NCBI GenBank assembly: GCA_900320455.1
Contig: ONSK01000130.1
Coordinates: forward strand, 1 to 37,407
DNA: 37,407 bases
Direction of reading: 5' to 3'
Source: an uncultured Erysipelotrichaceae bacterium
Lineage (GTDB): Bacteria; Bacillota_I; Bacilli_A; Erysipelotrichales; Erysipelotrichaceae
The notes under the pieces were generated by a model that was not told where the DNA came from, ran no database searches, and saw only the letters and a program-made list of their open reading frames with translations. Each line of letters opens with the position of its first letter. Position 1 is the stretch's first letter. The translations under genes were made by a program, and so were the position numbers. Below are positions 8,268 through 15,963 of this stretch, piece after piece.

Positions 8268-8420
8268 CTGCATAGGTTCAACGTGATTCATGATTCTTAC
8301 TGCACCGCTTTTTTCGAGCTTCTGTAAGGCCGCATAATCTTCTGCGGACATGTATTCATGAATCGTGGAAGAACCCTCCTCGTAAAGAACGAGGAAAATA
8401 GACTCATTGTTCTTTCTCAT
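8256..8420 (-). CDS. Small uncharacterised protein, 54 aa
   Basis: This short frame has its own promoter, start, double stop (TAA TAA) and terminator, which argues that it is a real gene. The product begins MRKNNESIFLVLYEEG and ends with a Lys/Ala tail. It is soluble, has no cysteine and no membrane segment, and contains a central helix (SAEDYAALQKLEKSG) followed by a beta-strand-like VRIMNHV. The AEDYAALQKLE pattern resembles small DNA-mimic or effector-binding modules only in a general way; I do not recognise a family. The ribosome site is weak (AAAGGG, 12 bp upstream). It lies between the DUF4352 lipoprotein gene and the M16C operon but is transcribed on its own. Confidence 0.6.
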   Translation of the reverse strand: MRKNNESIFLVLYEEGSSTIHEYMSAEDYAALQKLEKSGAVRIMNHVEPMQKKA

Positions 8421-8460
8421 GATTCACTTTACCCTTTCCTGTAATACCGGTGGTGCTTTC

Positions 8461-8488
8461 AGTATACCACTATCTTCAGGAAAAGCAA
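8461..8488 (-). promoter_or_regulatory. Promoter of the 54-aa gene
   Basis: Minus strand: TTGCTT, 16-bp spacer ending TGG, then TATACT, giving an extended -10 (TGGTATACT). It is 41 bp upstream of the start codon. Confidence 0.6.
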
Positions 8489-8521
8489 AGCTGCTCACAT
8501 GATCTTCAGAAAGACAGCTGC

Positions 8522-9028
8522 CTATTTGGGGTTCTCCGCATTGAAGATGATCGTGAATGTTTCGCCTTCCTTCATCTCGCCTTCATCGCTTTCCGTGTAC
8601 GTTTCCTTTGTCTGAAGCTGGAAGCTTGTGCTGCTTTCAGGAACGATGTAGACAAGATTGCCGGTGACTGTTTCCCCTTTCTGCAGGGTGTATTCCTCAG
8701 AGAGATCCTCGCCTGTCAGATTCTCATGCGAATAGACAGACATCGGATAGTCGCATTCCTCTTTGCCGGTGCCCCAGCGGCAGACAAAGTCCACGCCTCC
8801 CATGGGAATTGCCTCATCGGTGGTGTTTTTGACTGTGACATTGACGACTGCGAAGTTGTTTCCCTCATCCATGGGCTTCATCTCATTCAGTTCATCCGCC
8901 TTGTACGCGCTGTTGACGGTGATGTCAAAGAACATTGTCTTCAGTGTTTCCCCGACGGCTCCTTCCGTCTTCACGGAACAGCCGCTTAATGCCAGCATAA
9001 ATGCCGCCGCAAGTATCAGCTTTTTCAT
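8522..9028 (-). CDS. DUF4352-type lipoprotein
   Basis: 168 residues. The start at 9028 is chosen over an upstream in-frame ATG (9046) because GAGGA lies 6 bp before it and the signal peptide then begins MKKLILAAAF. The lipobox is LSGC with the lipidated Cys at 17. The mature part is a beta-rich immunoglobulin-like domain typical of DUF4352 (FAVVNVTVKNTTDEAIPMGG; then an EYTLQKGETVTGNLVYIVP strand pair). It is anchored on the outer face of the membrane. Function of the domain is unknown; some relatives sit in secretion or surface-protein contexts. Single gene, downstream of the FHA operon terminator. Confidence 0.85.
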   Translation of the reverse strand: MKKLILAAAFMLALSGCSVKTEGAVGETLKTMFFDITVNSAYKADELNEMKPMDEGNNFAVVNVTVKNTTDEAIPMGGVDFVCRWGTGKEECDYPMSVYSHENLTGEDLSEEYTLQKGETVTGNLVYIVPESSTSFQLQTKETYTESDEGEMKEGETFTIIFNAENPK

Positions 9029-9051
9029 GGTATTCCTCACGATCATTTTCT

Positions 9052-9084
9052 AAAAAAGCAAGGTGCACCCTGAAGATGCACCTG
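9052..9084 (-). terminator. Rho-independent terminator after the FHA gene (end of tmk operon)
   Basis: Minus strand: AGGTGCA, 9-base loop, TGCACCT, then TGCTTTTTT. It closes the six-gene tmk to FHA operon. Confidence 0.85.
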
Positions 9085-9091
9085 CGGATTC

Positions 9092-9820
9092 TTACTCTTC
9101 GTATATGAATGAAAGAACGGTGATTTCCGCTCTGCCGAGCGCGATCCTGTCGCCTTCATGAAGCTCAGCGCTGCCCAGTGACGGCAGCTTTGTGCCGTTC
9201 AGGAATGTTCCGTTGTGCTCGGATACATCTTCAATGAAGACCTTGTTGTCGGCCAGGGCAAGACGGGCGTGTCTGCGGCTGATCGCAGGTTCGGAAATCG
9301 TCAGATCGCATGTGCCTGTCTCTCTGCCGATCAGACACGGCAGATGATCCACGGCATATTCCGCCGACTTGCCGGAAACATTCACTCTGATCCTGACGCC
9401 CTTGACACCCGGTGCTGTTGTCTCCAGCGGAATCTCGCGTTCAATGACAGGCTCCGGCGCAGAGGTCATGGCAGGAATCTCCAGTTCATCGGATTCACTG
9501 TTCTCTTCCGGCTGGGAAGGAACGACCATTGTCTGCATCAGTTCTTCTTCCGGAACCGCAGCCGCTTCTTCCTGAGGTACCTCCACAGGTTCAGGCTGTG
9601 CTTCCTCGGCAGGTTCGGCAGGCTCTGTCTTCTCTGCCGCCTTGCGTTTCTTCAGCTCTTTCTTACTGATGGGAATGATTTCCTCGCCGTTTTCATCCAC
9701 GTAATAGATGTTGCGCTTGACGGCAAGGAACAGCACCGCCAGCATCAATACCGCGCATACACCGGCAAGGCCGAATATAATCAGTTTCATGATCTCGGGA
9801 TCACTTAATAATTTACTCAT
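9092..9820 (-). CDS. Membrane-anchored FHA-domain protein
   Basis: 242 residues from the ATG at 9820 (AGAGG site; an ATG at 9847 is less likely). One membrane helix at about 11-33 (LIIFGLAGVCAVLMLAVLFL) puts the rest in the cytoplasm if the N-terminus is outside. A long Pro/Glu/Ala-rich flexible linker covers about 55-145. The C-terminal forkhead-associated domain (about 150-240) has the canonical LIGRE, ISRRHARL and HNGTFLNGTKL motifs, which bind phosphothreonine peptides. No kinase gene is in the window, so its partner is encoded elsewhere. It is the last gene of the operon headed by tmk, next to PrsW; co-location suggests membrane signalling but does not prove it. Confidence 0.85.
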   Translation of the reverse strand: MSKLLSDPEIMKLIIFGLAGVCAVLMLAVLFLAVKRNIYYVDENGEEIIPISKKELKKRKAAEKTEPAEPAEEAQPEPVEVPQEEAAAVPEEELMQTMVVPSQPEENSESDELEIPAMTSAPEPVIEREIPLETTAPGVKGVRIRVNVSGKSAEYAVDHLPCLIGRETGTCDLTISEPAISRRHARLALADNKVFIEDVSEHNGTFLNGTKLPSLGSAELHEGDRIALGRAEITVLSFIYEE

Positions 9821-9875
9821 AACTACCTCTTTCTGGTTCCTCACCATTCTACAACGAATCGGATGATAAGGCTAT

Positions 9876-10604
9876 TCATATCGGTCTGTCGTTTCTGGAT
9901 GCGCTGCGCACCATCCGGAAGACCATAATATCAAGCAGAATCACGAATACATAGAAGACGACAATGGAGTATTCCATATCCACCAGCAGTGTTCCGTCAA
10001 AGAACGCATGCAGTAAGGCGGCGGAAAGATAAGCCGCGTACAGATTCAGACGTCTGCCGCTGCGGTCGCCTCTCCTGTCAAACAGCTTGGCGTAGCTGTA
10101 GAACAGACCCATGTATACGGCAAAGCTCATATGGGCAGGCACTGTCAGGATGGCTCTGTTGACCATGACGTCAATCGTTCCGTAGTTGAACACATAGAGC
10201 ACATTCTCGATTGCCGCAAAGCCGAGCGAGACAAACACCGCGTAGACGATGCCGTCAAAGCGGTAGTTGAACGCCCTCTCTTTCCAGCTGAATTTCTTCA
10301 GGAACCAGAACTTGGTTCCTTCTTCGATAAAGCCGACCATCACGGCATCCATAATGGCATACCAGTTATAGGAATGTCTGTTGCCAAGGATCAGATACTG
10401 CACATATTCCGCTCCGGTTTCAAGCAGTGCCGCAGCTGCCGCTGCCAGCACACCGCCGATGAACAGCTTCAGAAGCAGTCCGCCCGGTTCTTTCTCAGCG
10501 CCGTCCTTGCGGTAGATATACAGCAGAAGAACAAGCGCCGGGCCGCTTGCCGCAAGCAGATACAGCATCGTTGTGCCGCCGGGTATGGAAGGAAACCTGA
10601 TCAT
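9876..10604 (-). CDS. prsW: PrsW family membrane protease
   Basis: 242 residues with about seven or eight hydrophobic segments. The family motifs appear in order: GFIEEGTKF (paired Glu, about 91-99), FDGIVYAVFVSLGFAAIEN, HMSFAVYMG and LLHAFFDG. Together they form the glutamic-type active site shared by the CPBP/PrsW (abi) proteases. In B. subtilis PrsW starts cleavage of anti-sigma factor RsiW; many relatives have no known substrate. The ATG directly follows the rsmI stop codon (TAAATG), so it is part of the same operon. A later in-frame ATG (10568) is a possible alternative start. Confidence 0.88.
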   Translation of the reverse strand: MIRFPSIPGGTTMLYLLAASGPALVLLLYIYRKDGAEKEPGGLLLKLFIGGVLAAAAAALLETGAEYVQYLILGNRHSYNWYAIMDAVMVGFIEEGTKFWFLKKFSWKERAFNYRFDGIVYAVFVSLGFAAIENVLYVFNYGTIDVMVNRAILTVPAHMSFAVYMGLFYSYAKLFDRRGDRSGRRLNLYAAYLSAALLHAFFDGTLLVDMEYSIVVFYVFVILLDIMVFRMVRSASRNDRPI

Positions 10605-11474
10605 TTAACATGTTCCTTTCCACTCGCCCTTGCCATGGACGAGATCATAGATCGTATTTCTCGGAACACCGGTCTTGGCGGCAACGTCCTTGACCGCTTC
10701 GCTCTTTGTCATGCCGGTTTCCATCGATTCGTTCACCATCCGCAGGATGTGGCTCATGTCTACATCCTTTGAGTAGTCATCATGATTGCCGTCCACAACC
10801 AGCACCATTTCTCCCTTGATCGTATCGGTGACTTCCAGGATCTCAGAGATCGTGCCGCGCAGGAATTCCTCGTGGACTTTTGTCATCTCTCTTGCCAGGC
10901 AGCACTTTCTGTCGCCGAGCACTTCCAGGCAGCTTCTCAGCATCTTTTCAATCCGGTGGGGAGCTTCGTAGAAGACCATCGTCATCGGATAGGCACGGTA
11001 TTCCTGAAGCTTCTTCACGCGGTCATGATTGGATGAGGGAAGAAAGCCGACAAACAGGAACGGCTGGGCCACAAGACCTGAGGCAACAAGCGCATTCAGC
11101 ACTGCCGAGCAGCCGGAAACAGGAACGACGTTATATCCCTGCCCAGACGCTTCCATGACAATGCGCTGGCCGGGATCGCTGATCAGCGGATATCCGGCAT
11201 CGGAAATCAAAGCAACCTGGTTTCCCTGGGAAAGCAGATTCAGGATTCCCTTGGCGCTGCTTTCTTCATTGAAATTCTGATAGGCAATCAGACGCTTTGA
11301 AATATTGAAGTGTTTCAGAAGCTGGCCGCTTGTCCTGGTATCCTCGCAGGCGATCACATCCACGCTCTGCAGGATCTCAATCGCTCTCGGTGTCATCTCG
11401 CTCAGATTGCCGATCGGTGTCGGAACAAGATACAGTGTCGGCCGTTCGTTTTCAAACGATTTCTGGCGTCTCAC
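10605..11474 (-). CDS. rsmI: 16S rRNA (cytidine1402-2'-O)-methyltransferase
   Basis: 289 residues, normal for the family. Tetrapyrrole-methylase fold: PTPIGNLSEMTPRAIEIL near the N-terminus, CEDTRTSG, SDAGYPLISDPG (SAM site), then FYEAPHR and the LAREMTKVHEEFLRG block. The C-terminal helix-turn-helix-like RsmI tail (MTKSEAVKDVAAKTGVPRNTIY) is present. It methylates C1402 in the decoding centre with RsmH. The start codon is GTG and overlaps the ricT stop as GTGA, after an AGGAGG site. Confidence 0.95.
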   Translation of the reverse strand: MRRQKSFENERPTLYLVPTPIGNLSEMTPRAIEILQSVDVIACEDTRTSGQLLKHFNISKRLIAYQNFNEESSAKGILNLLSQGNQVALISDAGYPLISDPGQRIVMEASGQGYNVVPVSGCSAVLNALVASGLVAQPFLFVGFLPSSNHDRVKKLQEYRAYPMTMVFYEAPHRIEKMLRSCLEVLGDRKCCLAREMTKVHEEFLRGTISEILEVTDTIKGEMVLVVDGNHDDYSKDVDMSHILRMVNESMETGMTKSEAVKDVAAKTGVPRNTIYDLVHGKGEWKGTC

Positions 11475-12658
11475 TTTGATTCCTCCTGTTCCTTCTTCTT
11501 TTTGCCGAAGGTTCTGACAGTCACATTCTTCACTTCGGAAGAAGGCTGTTCCGGACGTCTGTTCTGCGGACGTCTTGCGTTCTTCTGCACAGGCGCTTTC
11601 TTTGCCTGCTGTCTGCTGTCATCACGGCGTTCCTTCTTCGCCTCGCGCTTTTCAGGGCGTCTTGGCTGCGGGTTCTCTTTCACCTTCACAGTCGGCAGTT
11701 CCATTGAAACATGGACCGGCTGATCGGGATTCTCTTTTCTCTGGGTGCGGTTGATGACGGTCTTGGGTTCACCGCTGTCGGAGCGTCTCTGCATGACCAC
11801 GCCCTTGCGCGGCTGTGCCTTTTCACGCAGATCCTTCAGGGTGATGAAGATGACCTGTTCATGGTTTTCCAGCTTGGCTTCCTCGTTCATGACATTCATC
11901 GAAGTGATGCGGTAAATGTTGCCTTCGTATTCCACCTGGGATCCCATCTTGGGCAGACCTTCTGTCATCTGCTTGTAGTCATCATCCTCATATTTCAGAC
12001 AGCACATCAGTTTGCCGCACATGCCGGAAAGCTTTTCCGTGTTCAGGGCGAGCAGCTGGTTCTTGGCCATATTGATGGAGATGACGTCAAAGCGGTTCTT
12101 GAATCTTCTGCAGCAGCATTCCATTCCGCAGACACCGATGCCGCCGACCATCTTCGCCTTGTCGCGCTCACCGATCTGCCGCAGTTCAATGCGGCAGTGC
12201 AGTCTTGCGCCGAGATGCTTCAAAAGCTCACGGAAGTCTACGCGCTGCTCTGCGAGATACACAAACAGCACCTTGGAGCGGTCCAGCGTATACTTCGCGC
12301 TCAGAAGATTCATATTCAGTCCGAGACTTTCGATCTCCTCCGCGCATACACGGTAGGCATCGCTTTCATAGCGTCCGTTGTCTTCATAGGCGCGCAGATC
12401 CGCTTCGCCGGCAATCCTGATCACCGGCTTCTGGGGCATCGTCAGTCCGTATTTCTCCACACTCATGGCATCCGCCTCTGCCTTTCCGAGTTCAAGACCC
12501 TGGGCGGTTTCCACCACGACGTAGCTGCCTTTTTTCACACTGTCGTCAAACGCGCCGAATGAATACGGCTTGGCTGCGTCACGGAAACGCACGGCGACGG
12601 AATATGGATACGAGACCTGCTCTTCTTTTGTTTCTGTTCCGTTATATTCTGTGGTCAC
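11471..12658 (-). CDS. ricT: PSP1-domain protein RicT (YaaT)
   Basis: 395 residues with a GTG start after GGAGG, overlapping holB by 17 bp. The N-terminal half is a PSP1 domain; the cysteine cluster GVCGMECCCRRF plus SGMCGKLMCC matches the ligands of the [4Fe-4S] centre in the RicAFT complex. RicAFT (YmcA, YlbF, YaaT) promotes RNase Y-dependent mRNA processing and phosphorelay control in Bacillus. The last 120 residues are a low-complexity basic tail rich in Arg, Lys, Gln and Pro, longer than in B. subtilis YaaT (about 275 aa), and may bind RNA (inference). Position between holB and rsmI matches the conserved order in Bacillota. Confidence 0.93.
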   Translation of the reverse strand: MTTEYNGTETKEEQVSYPYSVAVRFRDAAKPYSFGAFDDSVKKGSYVVVETAQGLELGKAEADAMSVEKYGLTMPQKPVIRIAGEADLRAYEDNGRYESDAYRVCAEEIESLGLNMNLLSAKYTLDRSKVLFVYLAEQRVDFRELLKHLGARLHCRIELRQIGERDKAKMVGGIGVCGMECCCRRFKNRFDVISINMAKNQLLALNTEKLSGMCGKLMCCLKYEDDDYKQMTEGLPKMGSQVEYEGNIYRITSMNVMNEEAKLENHEQVIFITLKDLREKAQPRKGVVMQRRSDSGEPKTVINRTQRKENPDQPVHVSMELPTVKVKENPQPRRPEKREAKKERRDDSRQQAKKAPVQKNARRPQNRRPEQPSSEVKNVTVRTFGKKKKEQEESK

Positions 12659-13649
12659 GGTTGTATTCCTCCAGTCTGTAAATCGTCTGTGCGAGGACCA
12701 GATTCAGATCATTGTACTTGTTTACCCTGTCTCTCTGTTCCTTCGCGATCATGATCCAGCCGGCATAATCCTCTGCCTTTCCCTGCGCATTCATCACGGC
12801 GTCCCTGTACCATGCAGGACCGGCCTCATGGCGCAGGATCACGTCATGCGCATACAGGGAAAGCAGATCGAGAAATGCTCCGATCAGGAACATGTTTTCT
12901 TTCTTTGCGGCATCCCTGGAACTGAGCCTGCTCTTCCATGAAAATTCAAAGTCCACAGCCAGTTCATTTCTGCGCATTCCGCTGAGATTCAGATACTGTT
13001 TCAGCATCTCCAGCGCGTTTCTGTACATATCGCTTTCGCACAGCGTTTTCATTTCTTCCGCGTTTCTGCCGAGCTGCGAAAGAAAATATGCATCGTCTTC
13101 ATCAATGCCCTCATCAGCTGCTTTCTTCATGCGCTCTTCAGCGCTGAGCGGCACAAAGGGAATCATTGTGCAGCGGCTGATGATCGTCGGCAGAAGACGG
13201 TGGATGTTATCGGTTGTCAGGATCGCCGTCACTCCCTCTGAGGGCTCCTCGAGGAATTTGAGAATGCTGTTCTGGGCGGAGATGCTCATGTTCTCGGCAT
13301 TTTCAAGAACATACACCTTCTGTCCGCTTCCTTCCTCGATCGCCGTTTTCGCAAAATCCGCCTGCAGAGCGTCCACGGTTTCCTTGGAAATGGATCCTGC
13401 AGATCCATCGATCCAGCGGAAGTCTGCATACAGACCTTCTCTGACTCTGCGGCAGGTTTCGCATGACTCGCAAGCCAGTCCGTGTTCCGGGCAGAAAATG
13501 GTTTCCGCAAGCAGCACGGCGGCTTCGTGTTTCGGCGTGCCGGCAGGTCCGGTAAACAGATATGCGGAGGAGATCCTGTTTTCTTCCGCAGCTGTCTTCA
13601 GCGCACGGTAAACGACAGGCTGTTCTTCCGCCAGCAGTTCCTTAAGCAT
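12642..13649 (-). CDS. holB: DNA polymerase III delta-prime subunit
   Basis: 335 residues. The AAA+ fold of the clamp-loader is seen: GPAGTPKHEAA in the P-loop place (a Pro replaces the usual Gly before Lys, consistent with delta-prime not hydrolysing ATP), a zinc module with CESCETC, NAENMSISAQNSILKFLEEP and the conserved SRC motif (ISRCTMIPF). Delta-prime acts in the DnaX clamp loader that opens the beta sliding clamp. The gene overlaps tmk by 8 bp and has a GGAG site, matching the tmk-holB-ricT order of Bacillota. Confidence 0.93.
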   Translation of the reverse strand: MLKELLAEEQPVVYRALKTAAEENRISSAYLFTGPAGTPKHEAAVLLAETIFCPEHGLACESCETCRRVREGLYADFRWIDGSAGSISKETVDALQADFAKTAIEEGSGQKVYVLENAENMSISAQNSILKFLEEPSEGVTAILTTDNIHRLLPTIISRCTMIPFVPLSAEERMKKAADEGIDEDDAYFLSQLGRNAEEMKTLCESDMYRNALEMLKQYLNLSGMRRNELAVDFEFSWKSRLSSRDAAKKENMFLIGAFLDLLSLYAHDVILRHEAGPAWYRDAVMNAQGKAEDYAGWIMIAKEQRDRVNKYNDLNLVLAQTIYRLEEYNRDHRI

Positions 13650-14271
13650 CCAGCAGCTCCTTCACGGCGCTGTAGGCATCCTCGATGACCTCATTCACAT
13701 CGCGGTTGGCATCAATGACGATCATTCTGTCCTGATAGCGGCTGACAACTTCTTTATATCCGTTGTAAACACGCTCATGGAACTCGATGCTTTCCATATC
13801 CAGTCTGTCCAGCACCGCTCTGCCGCGATGGATTCTCTCCAGTCCGACCTTCGCGTCGACATTCAGGAAAATCGTCCTGTCCGGCATATGCCCTTCAATC
13901 GCAAACTGATTGATCTCATATACCGCTTCAATGCCGATCTTTCTTCCGCATCCCTGATAGGCAAGCGAAGAGTCCACAAAACGGTCACTGATCACGGTAA
14001 TGCCCTCTTCCAGAGCAGGCAGCACCTTCTCAACGAGATGCTGGCGGCGGCTCGCCGCGTAGAGAAGCGCCTCCGTACGCACATCCATCTCCGTATTCTT
14101 CGGATCCAGAATGATGCCGCGGATCTCTTCCGCGATTTCAGAACCTCCCGGTTCTCTCGTATAGCGCACTTTATATCCCTCATTGCTGAGTCTTTCAGTC
14201 ACAGCTGTGCTGACAGTTGTCTTCCCGCTTCCGTCGGGGCCTTCAAATGTAATAAACAGTCCTTTTTCCAT
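13642..14271 (-). CDS. tmk: Thymidylate kinase
   Basis: 209 residues from the ATG at 14271, the expected size. P-loop GPDGSGKT at 11-18, the DRFVDSSLAYQG motif, and the TREPGGS segment are all present; it phosphorylates dTMP to dTDP. An in-frame ATG at 14295 would add eight residues but lies upstream of a TATAAT box and has no ribosome site. The chosen ATG lies only 7 bp after that -10 box, also without Shine-Dalgarno, so the transcript may be leaderless. First gene of the tmk-holB-ricT-rsmI-prsW-FHA operon. Confidence 0.93.
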   Translation of the reverse strand: MEKGLFITFEGPDGSGKTTVSTAVTERLSNEGYKVRYTREPGGSEIAEEIRGIILDPKNTEMDVRTEALLYAASRRQHLVEKVLPALEEGITVISDRFVDSSLAYQGCGRKIGIEAVYEINQFAIEGHMPDRTIFLNVDAKVGLERIHRGRAVLDRLDMESIEFHERVYNGYKEVVSRYQDRMIVIDANRDVNEVIEDAYSAVKELLDA

Positions 14272-14278
14272 GCCATAT

Positions 14279-14308
14279 ATTATACATGAAAACATTGCAA
14301 GTTGTGCA
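14279..14308 (-). promoter_or_regulatory. Promoter of the tmk operon, placed against the start codon
   Basis: Minus strand: TGCACA, 18-bp spacer, TATAAT; the -10 ends 7 bp before the tmk ATG. Transcription would start at or next to the A of the ATG. Confidence 0.5.
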
Positions 14309-14434
14309 TTTTCACGGAAGCCGGAACAGCAGCTCAGAATGTACCGGCTATTTACTAAAAAAACACATTCATGAAATTTGTTTCATTATTACACCGATAA
14401 GCCCCTTTACAGGCGCTGAATCATTGACTTTTTC

Positions 14435-14463
14435 TTGTTTTTGAAGAATTGTAAGAGTAATAT
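14435..14463 (+). promoter_or_regulatory. csp promoter
   Basis: TTGTTT, 17-bp spacer, TAATAT. A start near 14470 would leave a leader of about 57 nt. Confidence 0.5.
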
Positions 14464-14477
14464 AGAAGTGTATATGA

Positions 14478-14492
14478 ATATGCATTGCATAT
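14478..14492 (+). repeat. Perfect 7-1-7 palindrome in the csp leader
   Basis: ATATGCA and TGCATAT around a single T, inside the predicted 5' leader. It may form a small hairpin or be a protein-binding site. Confidence 0.45.
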
Positions 14493-14526
14493 CCTGAGTA
14501 CATAGAATAGGAGATTCAAAAAGGCG

Positions 14527-14727
14527 ATGGCTACAGGCAAAGTTAAATGGTTTAATGCAGAGAAAGGTTATGGATTCATCACAACTGATGAAGGAAAAGA
14601 TGTATTCGTACATTATTCCGCAATCAAGGCTGAAGGATTCAAGACTCTGGACGAAGGACAGGCAGTCACATTCGATATCACAGAGAGTGACCGCGGACCT
14701 CAGGCTTCCAATGTTGTTAAGCTCTGA
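14527..14727 (+). CDS. csp: Cold shock protein (CspA family)
   Basis: 66 residues, a single OB-fold cold-shock domain. It begins [18 protein letters not shown] and carries RNP1 (KGYGFI) and RNP2 (DVFVHY) for single-stranded nucleic acid binding. These proteins act as RNA chaperones. The gene is monocistronic on the plus strand, with its own promoter, a short structured leader, a two-part ribosome site (AGGAG 13 bp upstream, AAGG close to the ATG) and a strong terminator. It is divergent from tmk. Confidence 0.97.
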   Translation: MATGKVKWFNAEKGYGFITTDEGKDVFVHYSAIKAEGFKTLDEGQAVTFDITESDRGPQASNVVKL

Positions 14728-14753
14728 TTCCAGCTTGATACATGCACAAAAAC

Positions 14754-14780
14754 AAGAACAGGCAGACGCCTGTTCTTTTC
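14754..14780. terminator. Bidirectional terminator between csp and the LysR gene
   Basis: Perfect 10-bp stem AAGAACAGGC/GCCTGTTCTT with a 4-base loop; T-rich tail on the plus strand (TTTTCTT) and TGTTTTTG on the minus strand. It serves both converging genes. Confidence 0.85.
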
Positions 14781-14786
14781 TTATGT

Positions 14787-15668
14787 TCATGAGTTGTACA
14801 TCTGGATGATATCGCTGATGAAATTGCGGTAGCTGAAGTCCCTGGCACAGACGATGTTGATCTCGCGGTTCATCTTCAATTGCCTGATCGGCAATGCGAT
14901 CAGCTTCTTCTTCGCGATCTCATCCATGCATGCGCTCTTTGCCAGCACCGATACGCCGTATCCGTGTCTGACCAGATCCTTGATCGTTGCGATGTTGTCG
15001 ATTTCCAGAATGACGTTGAAGAAGGACATGTCCATGCCCATGCTCTGGACTGAGGAAATGAAGAGGTTTCCCGTTCCCGATTCCGGAAGTCGCAGAATCA
15101 GCTTCTCGCTGCGGATATCATCCAGGCTGACGGAGCTCTTCTCGGCAAGGGCATGACTGGGGTCCATGACAAGAACGAGGCTGTCCTCATCAAGTCTTGT
15201 TGTTTCCAGGTCCGCGTCATTGACAGCGCCGTCGATGATGCCGAGATCCAGATCATAGCTCTTCAGCTTCTGAATGATGCCGCCCTGGGTTCCTGTCTCA
15301 AGACGGATCATCATGCCGTTGTTCTCCGTCGCATACTTGGCAAGGATTTCCGAGATGCGGTTGCTTTCAACGGTATGGGTGATGCCGATGCTCAGCTCCT
15401 TCACCTTGGCAGCGCCTTCAGAGATGTCGTACTTCAGGTTGTTGTAGAGGTTTTTGATCATTCTCGCGGCTGTGACTGCCTTCTCGCCTTCCTTGGTGAG
15501 ATTCAGCCTGGTGCCGCTGCGGATGAACAGCTTTACACCGAGGTCCGCCTCCAGCGCGTGAATATGCTGTGACACGGCAGGCTGTGTCAGATTCAGAGAT
15601 TTGGCGGCCTGGGTAAAGTTTCTGTATTCTGCGACTTTCAGCAGCGTATACAGTTTCGTATCAAGCAT
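14787..15668 (-). CDS. LysR-family transcriptional regulator
   Basis: 293 residues from the ATG at 15668 (AAAGGAGA site; an ATG at 15689 is upstream of it and rejected). The N-terminal winged helix-turn-helix reads FTQAAKSLNLTQPAVSQHI, the standard LysR signature. The rest is a two-lobed periplasmic-binding-protein-like effector domain (about 90-293). The effector is unknown; the genes on each side (csp, YitT) are not a metabolic set that would suggest one. LysR proteins often control a divergent gene, but none lies upstream; YitT is in the same direction and ends 270 bp away. Self-regulation from the upstream inverted repeat is possible. Confidence 0.92.
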   Translation of the reverse strand: MLDTKLYTLLKVAEYRNFTQAAKSLNLTQPAVSQHIHALEADLGVKLFIRSGTRLNLTKEGEKAVTAARMIKNLYNNLKYDISEGAAKVKELSIGITHTVESNRISEILAKYATENNGMMIRLETGTQGGIIQKLKSYDLDLGIIDGAVNDADLETTRLDEDSLVLVMDPSHALAEKSSVSLDDIRSEKLILRLPESGTGNLFISSVQSMGMDMSFFNVILEIDNIATIKDLVRHGYGVSVLAKSACMDEIAKKKLIALPIRQLKMNREINIVCARDFSYRNFISDIIQMYNS

Positions 15669-15704
15669 ATATTTCTCCTTTCGGAACACCTGTCATGTGT
15701 CCCT

Positions 15705-15732
15705 GTTATGCCTCAGATGTTCATTGAGTGAA
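15705..15732 (-). promoter_or_regulatory. Possible promoter of the LysR gene
   Basis: Minus strand: TTCACT, 16-bp spacer, CATAAC; each hexamer matches the consensus at 4 of 6 positions. About 36 bp upstream of the start codon. Confidence 0.4.
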
Positions 15733-15738
15733 AAACAA

Positions 15739-15806
15739 AACCGGCAGATCTGATGTCATCACCGCAAAGCATTCACATACGGTTCACTGGCATGATCTGT
15801 CCGGTT
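15739..15806. repeat. Inverted repeat upstream of the LysR gene
   Basis: AACCGGCAGATC (15739-15750) and its near-perfect inverse GATCTGTCCGGTT (15794-15806), 43 bp apart, one base indel. A related TGTCCGGTT recurs near 15846. These may be LysR binding half-sites. The rest of this 300-bp gap shows no gene. Confidence 0.4.
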
Positions 15807-15913
15807 CGCAAAGCAGGCTTCACAGCCGGGCGCAGAACAGACCAATGTCCGGTTAACTGCTGTGGTGTCTGTTTTATGACTCTTTATCCGTCTTCATGAT
15901 AGGGAAGACTGTT

Positions 15914-15945
15914 TAAAAGGACAAATTATGTTTTGTAATATGTCC
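15914..15945 (-). terminator. Rho-independent terminator after YitT
   Basis: Minus strand: GGACATATTA, 7-base loop, TAATTTGTCC with one mismatch, then TTTTAAA. Confidence 0.65.
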
Positions 15946-15963
15946 ATAACACATTTTTATGGA

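Noticed and set aside
12642-13649. Altered P-loop of delta-prime as a sign of gene decay
   Set aside because: Delta-prime commonly lacks ATPase residues; the SRC motif and zinc cysteines are intact.
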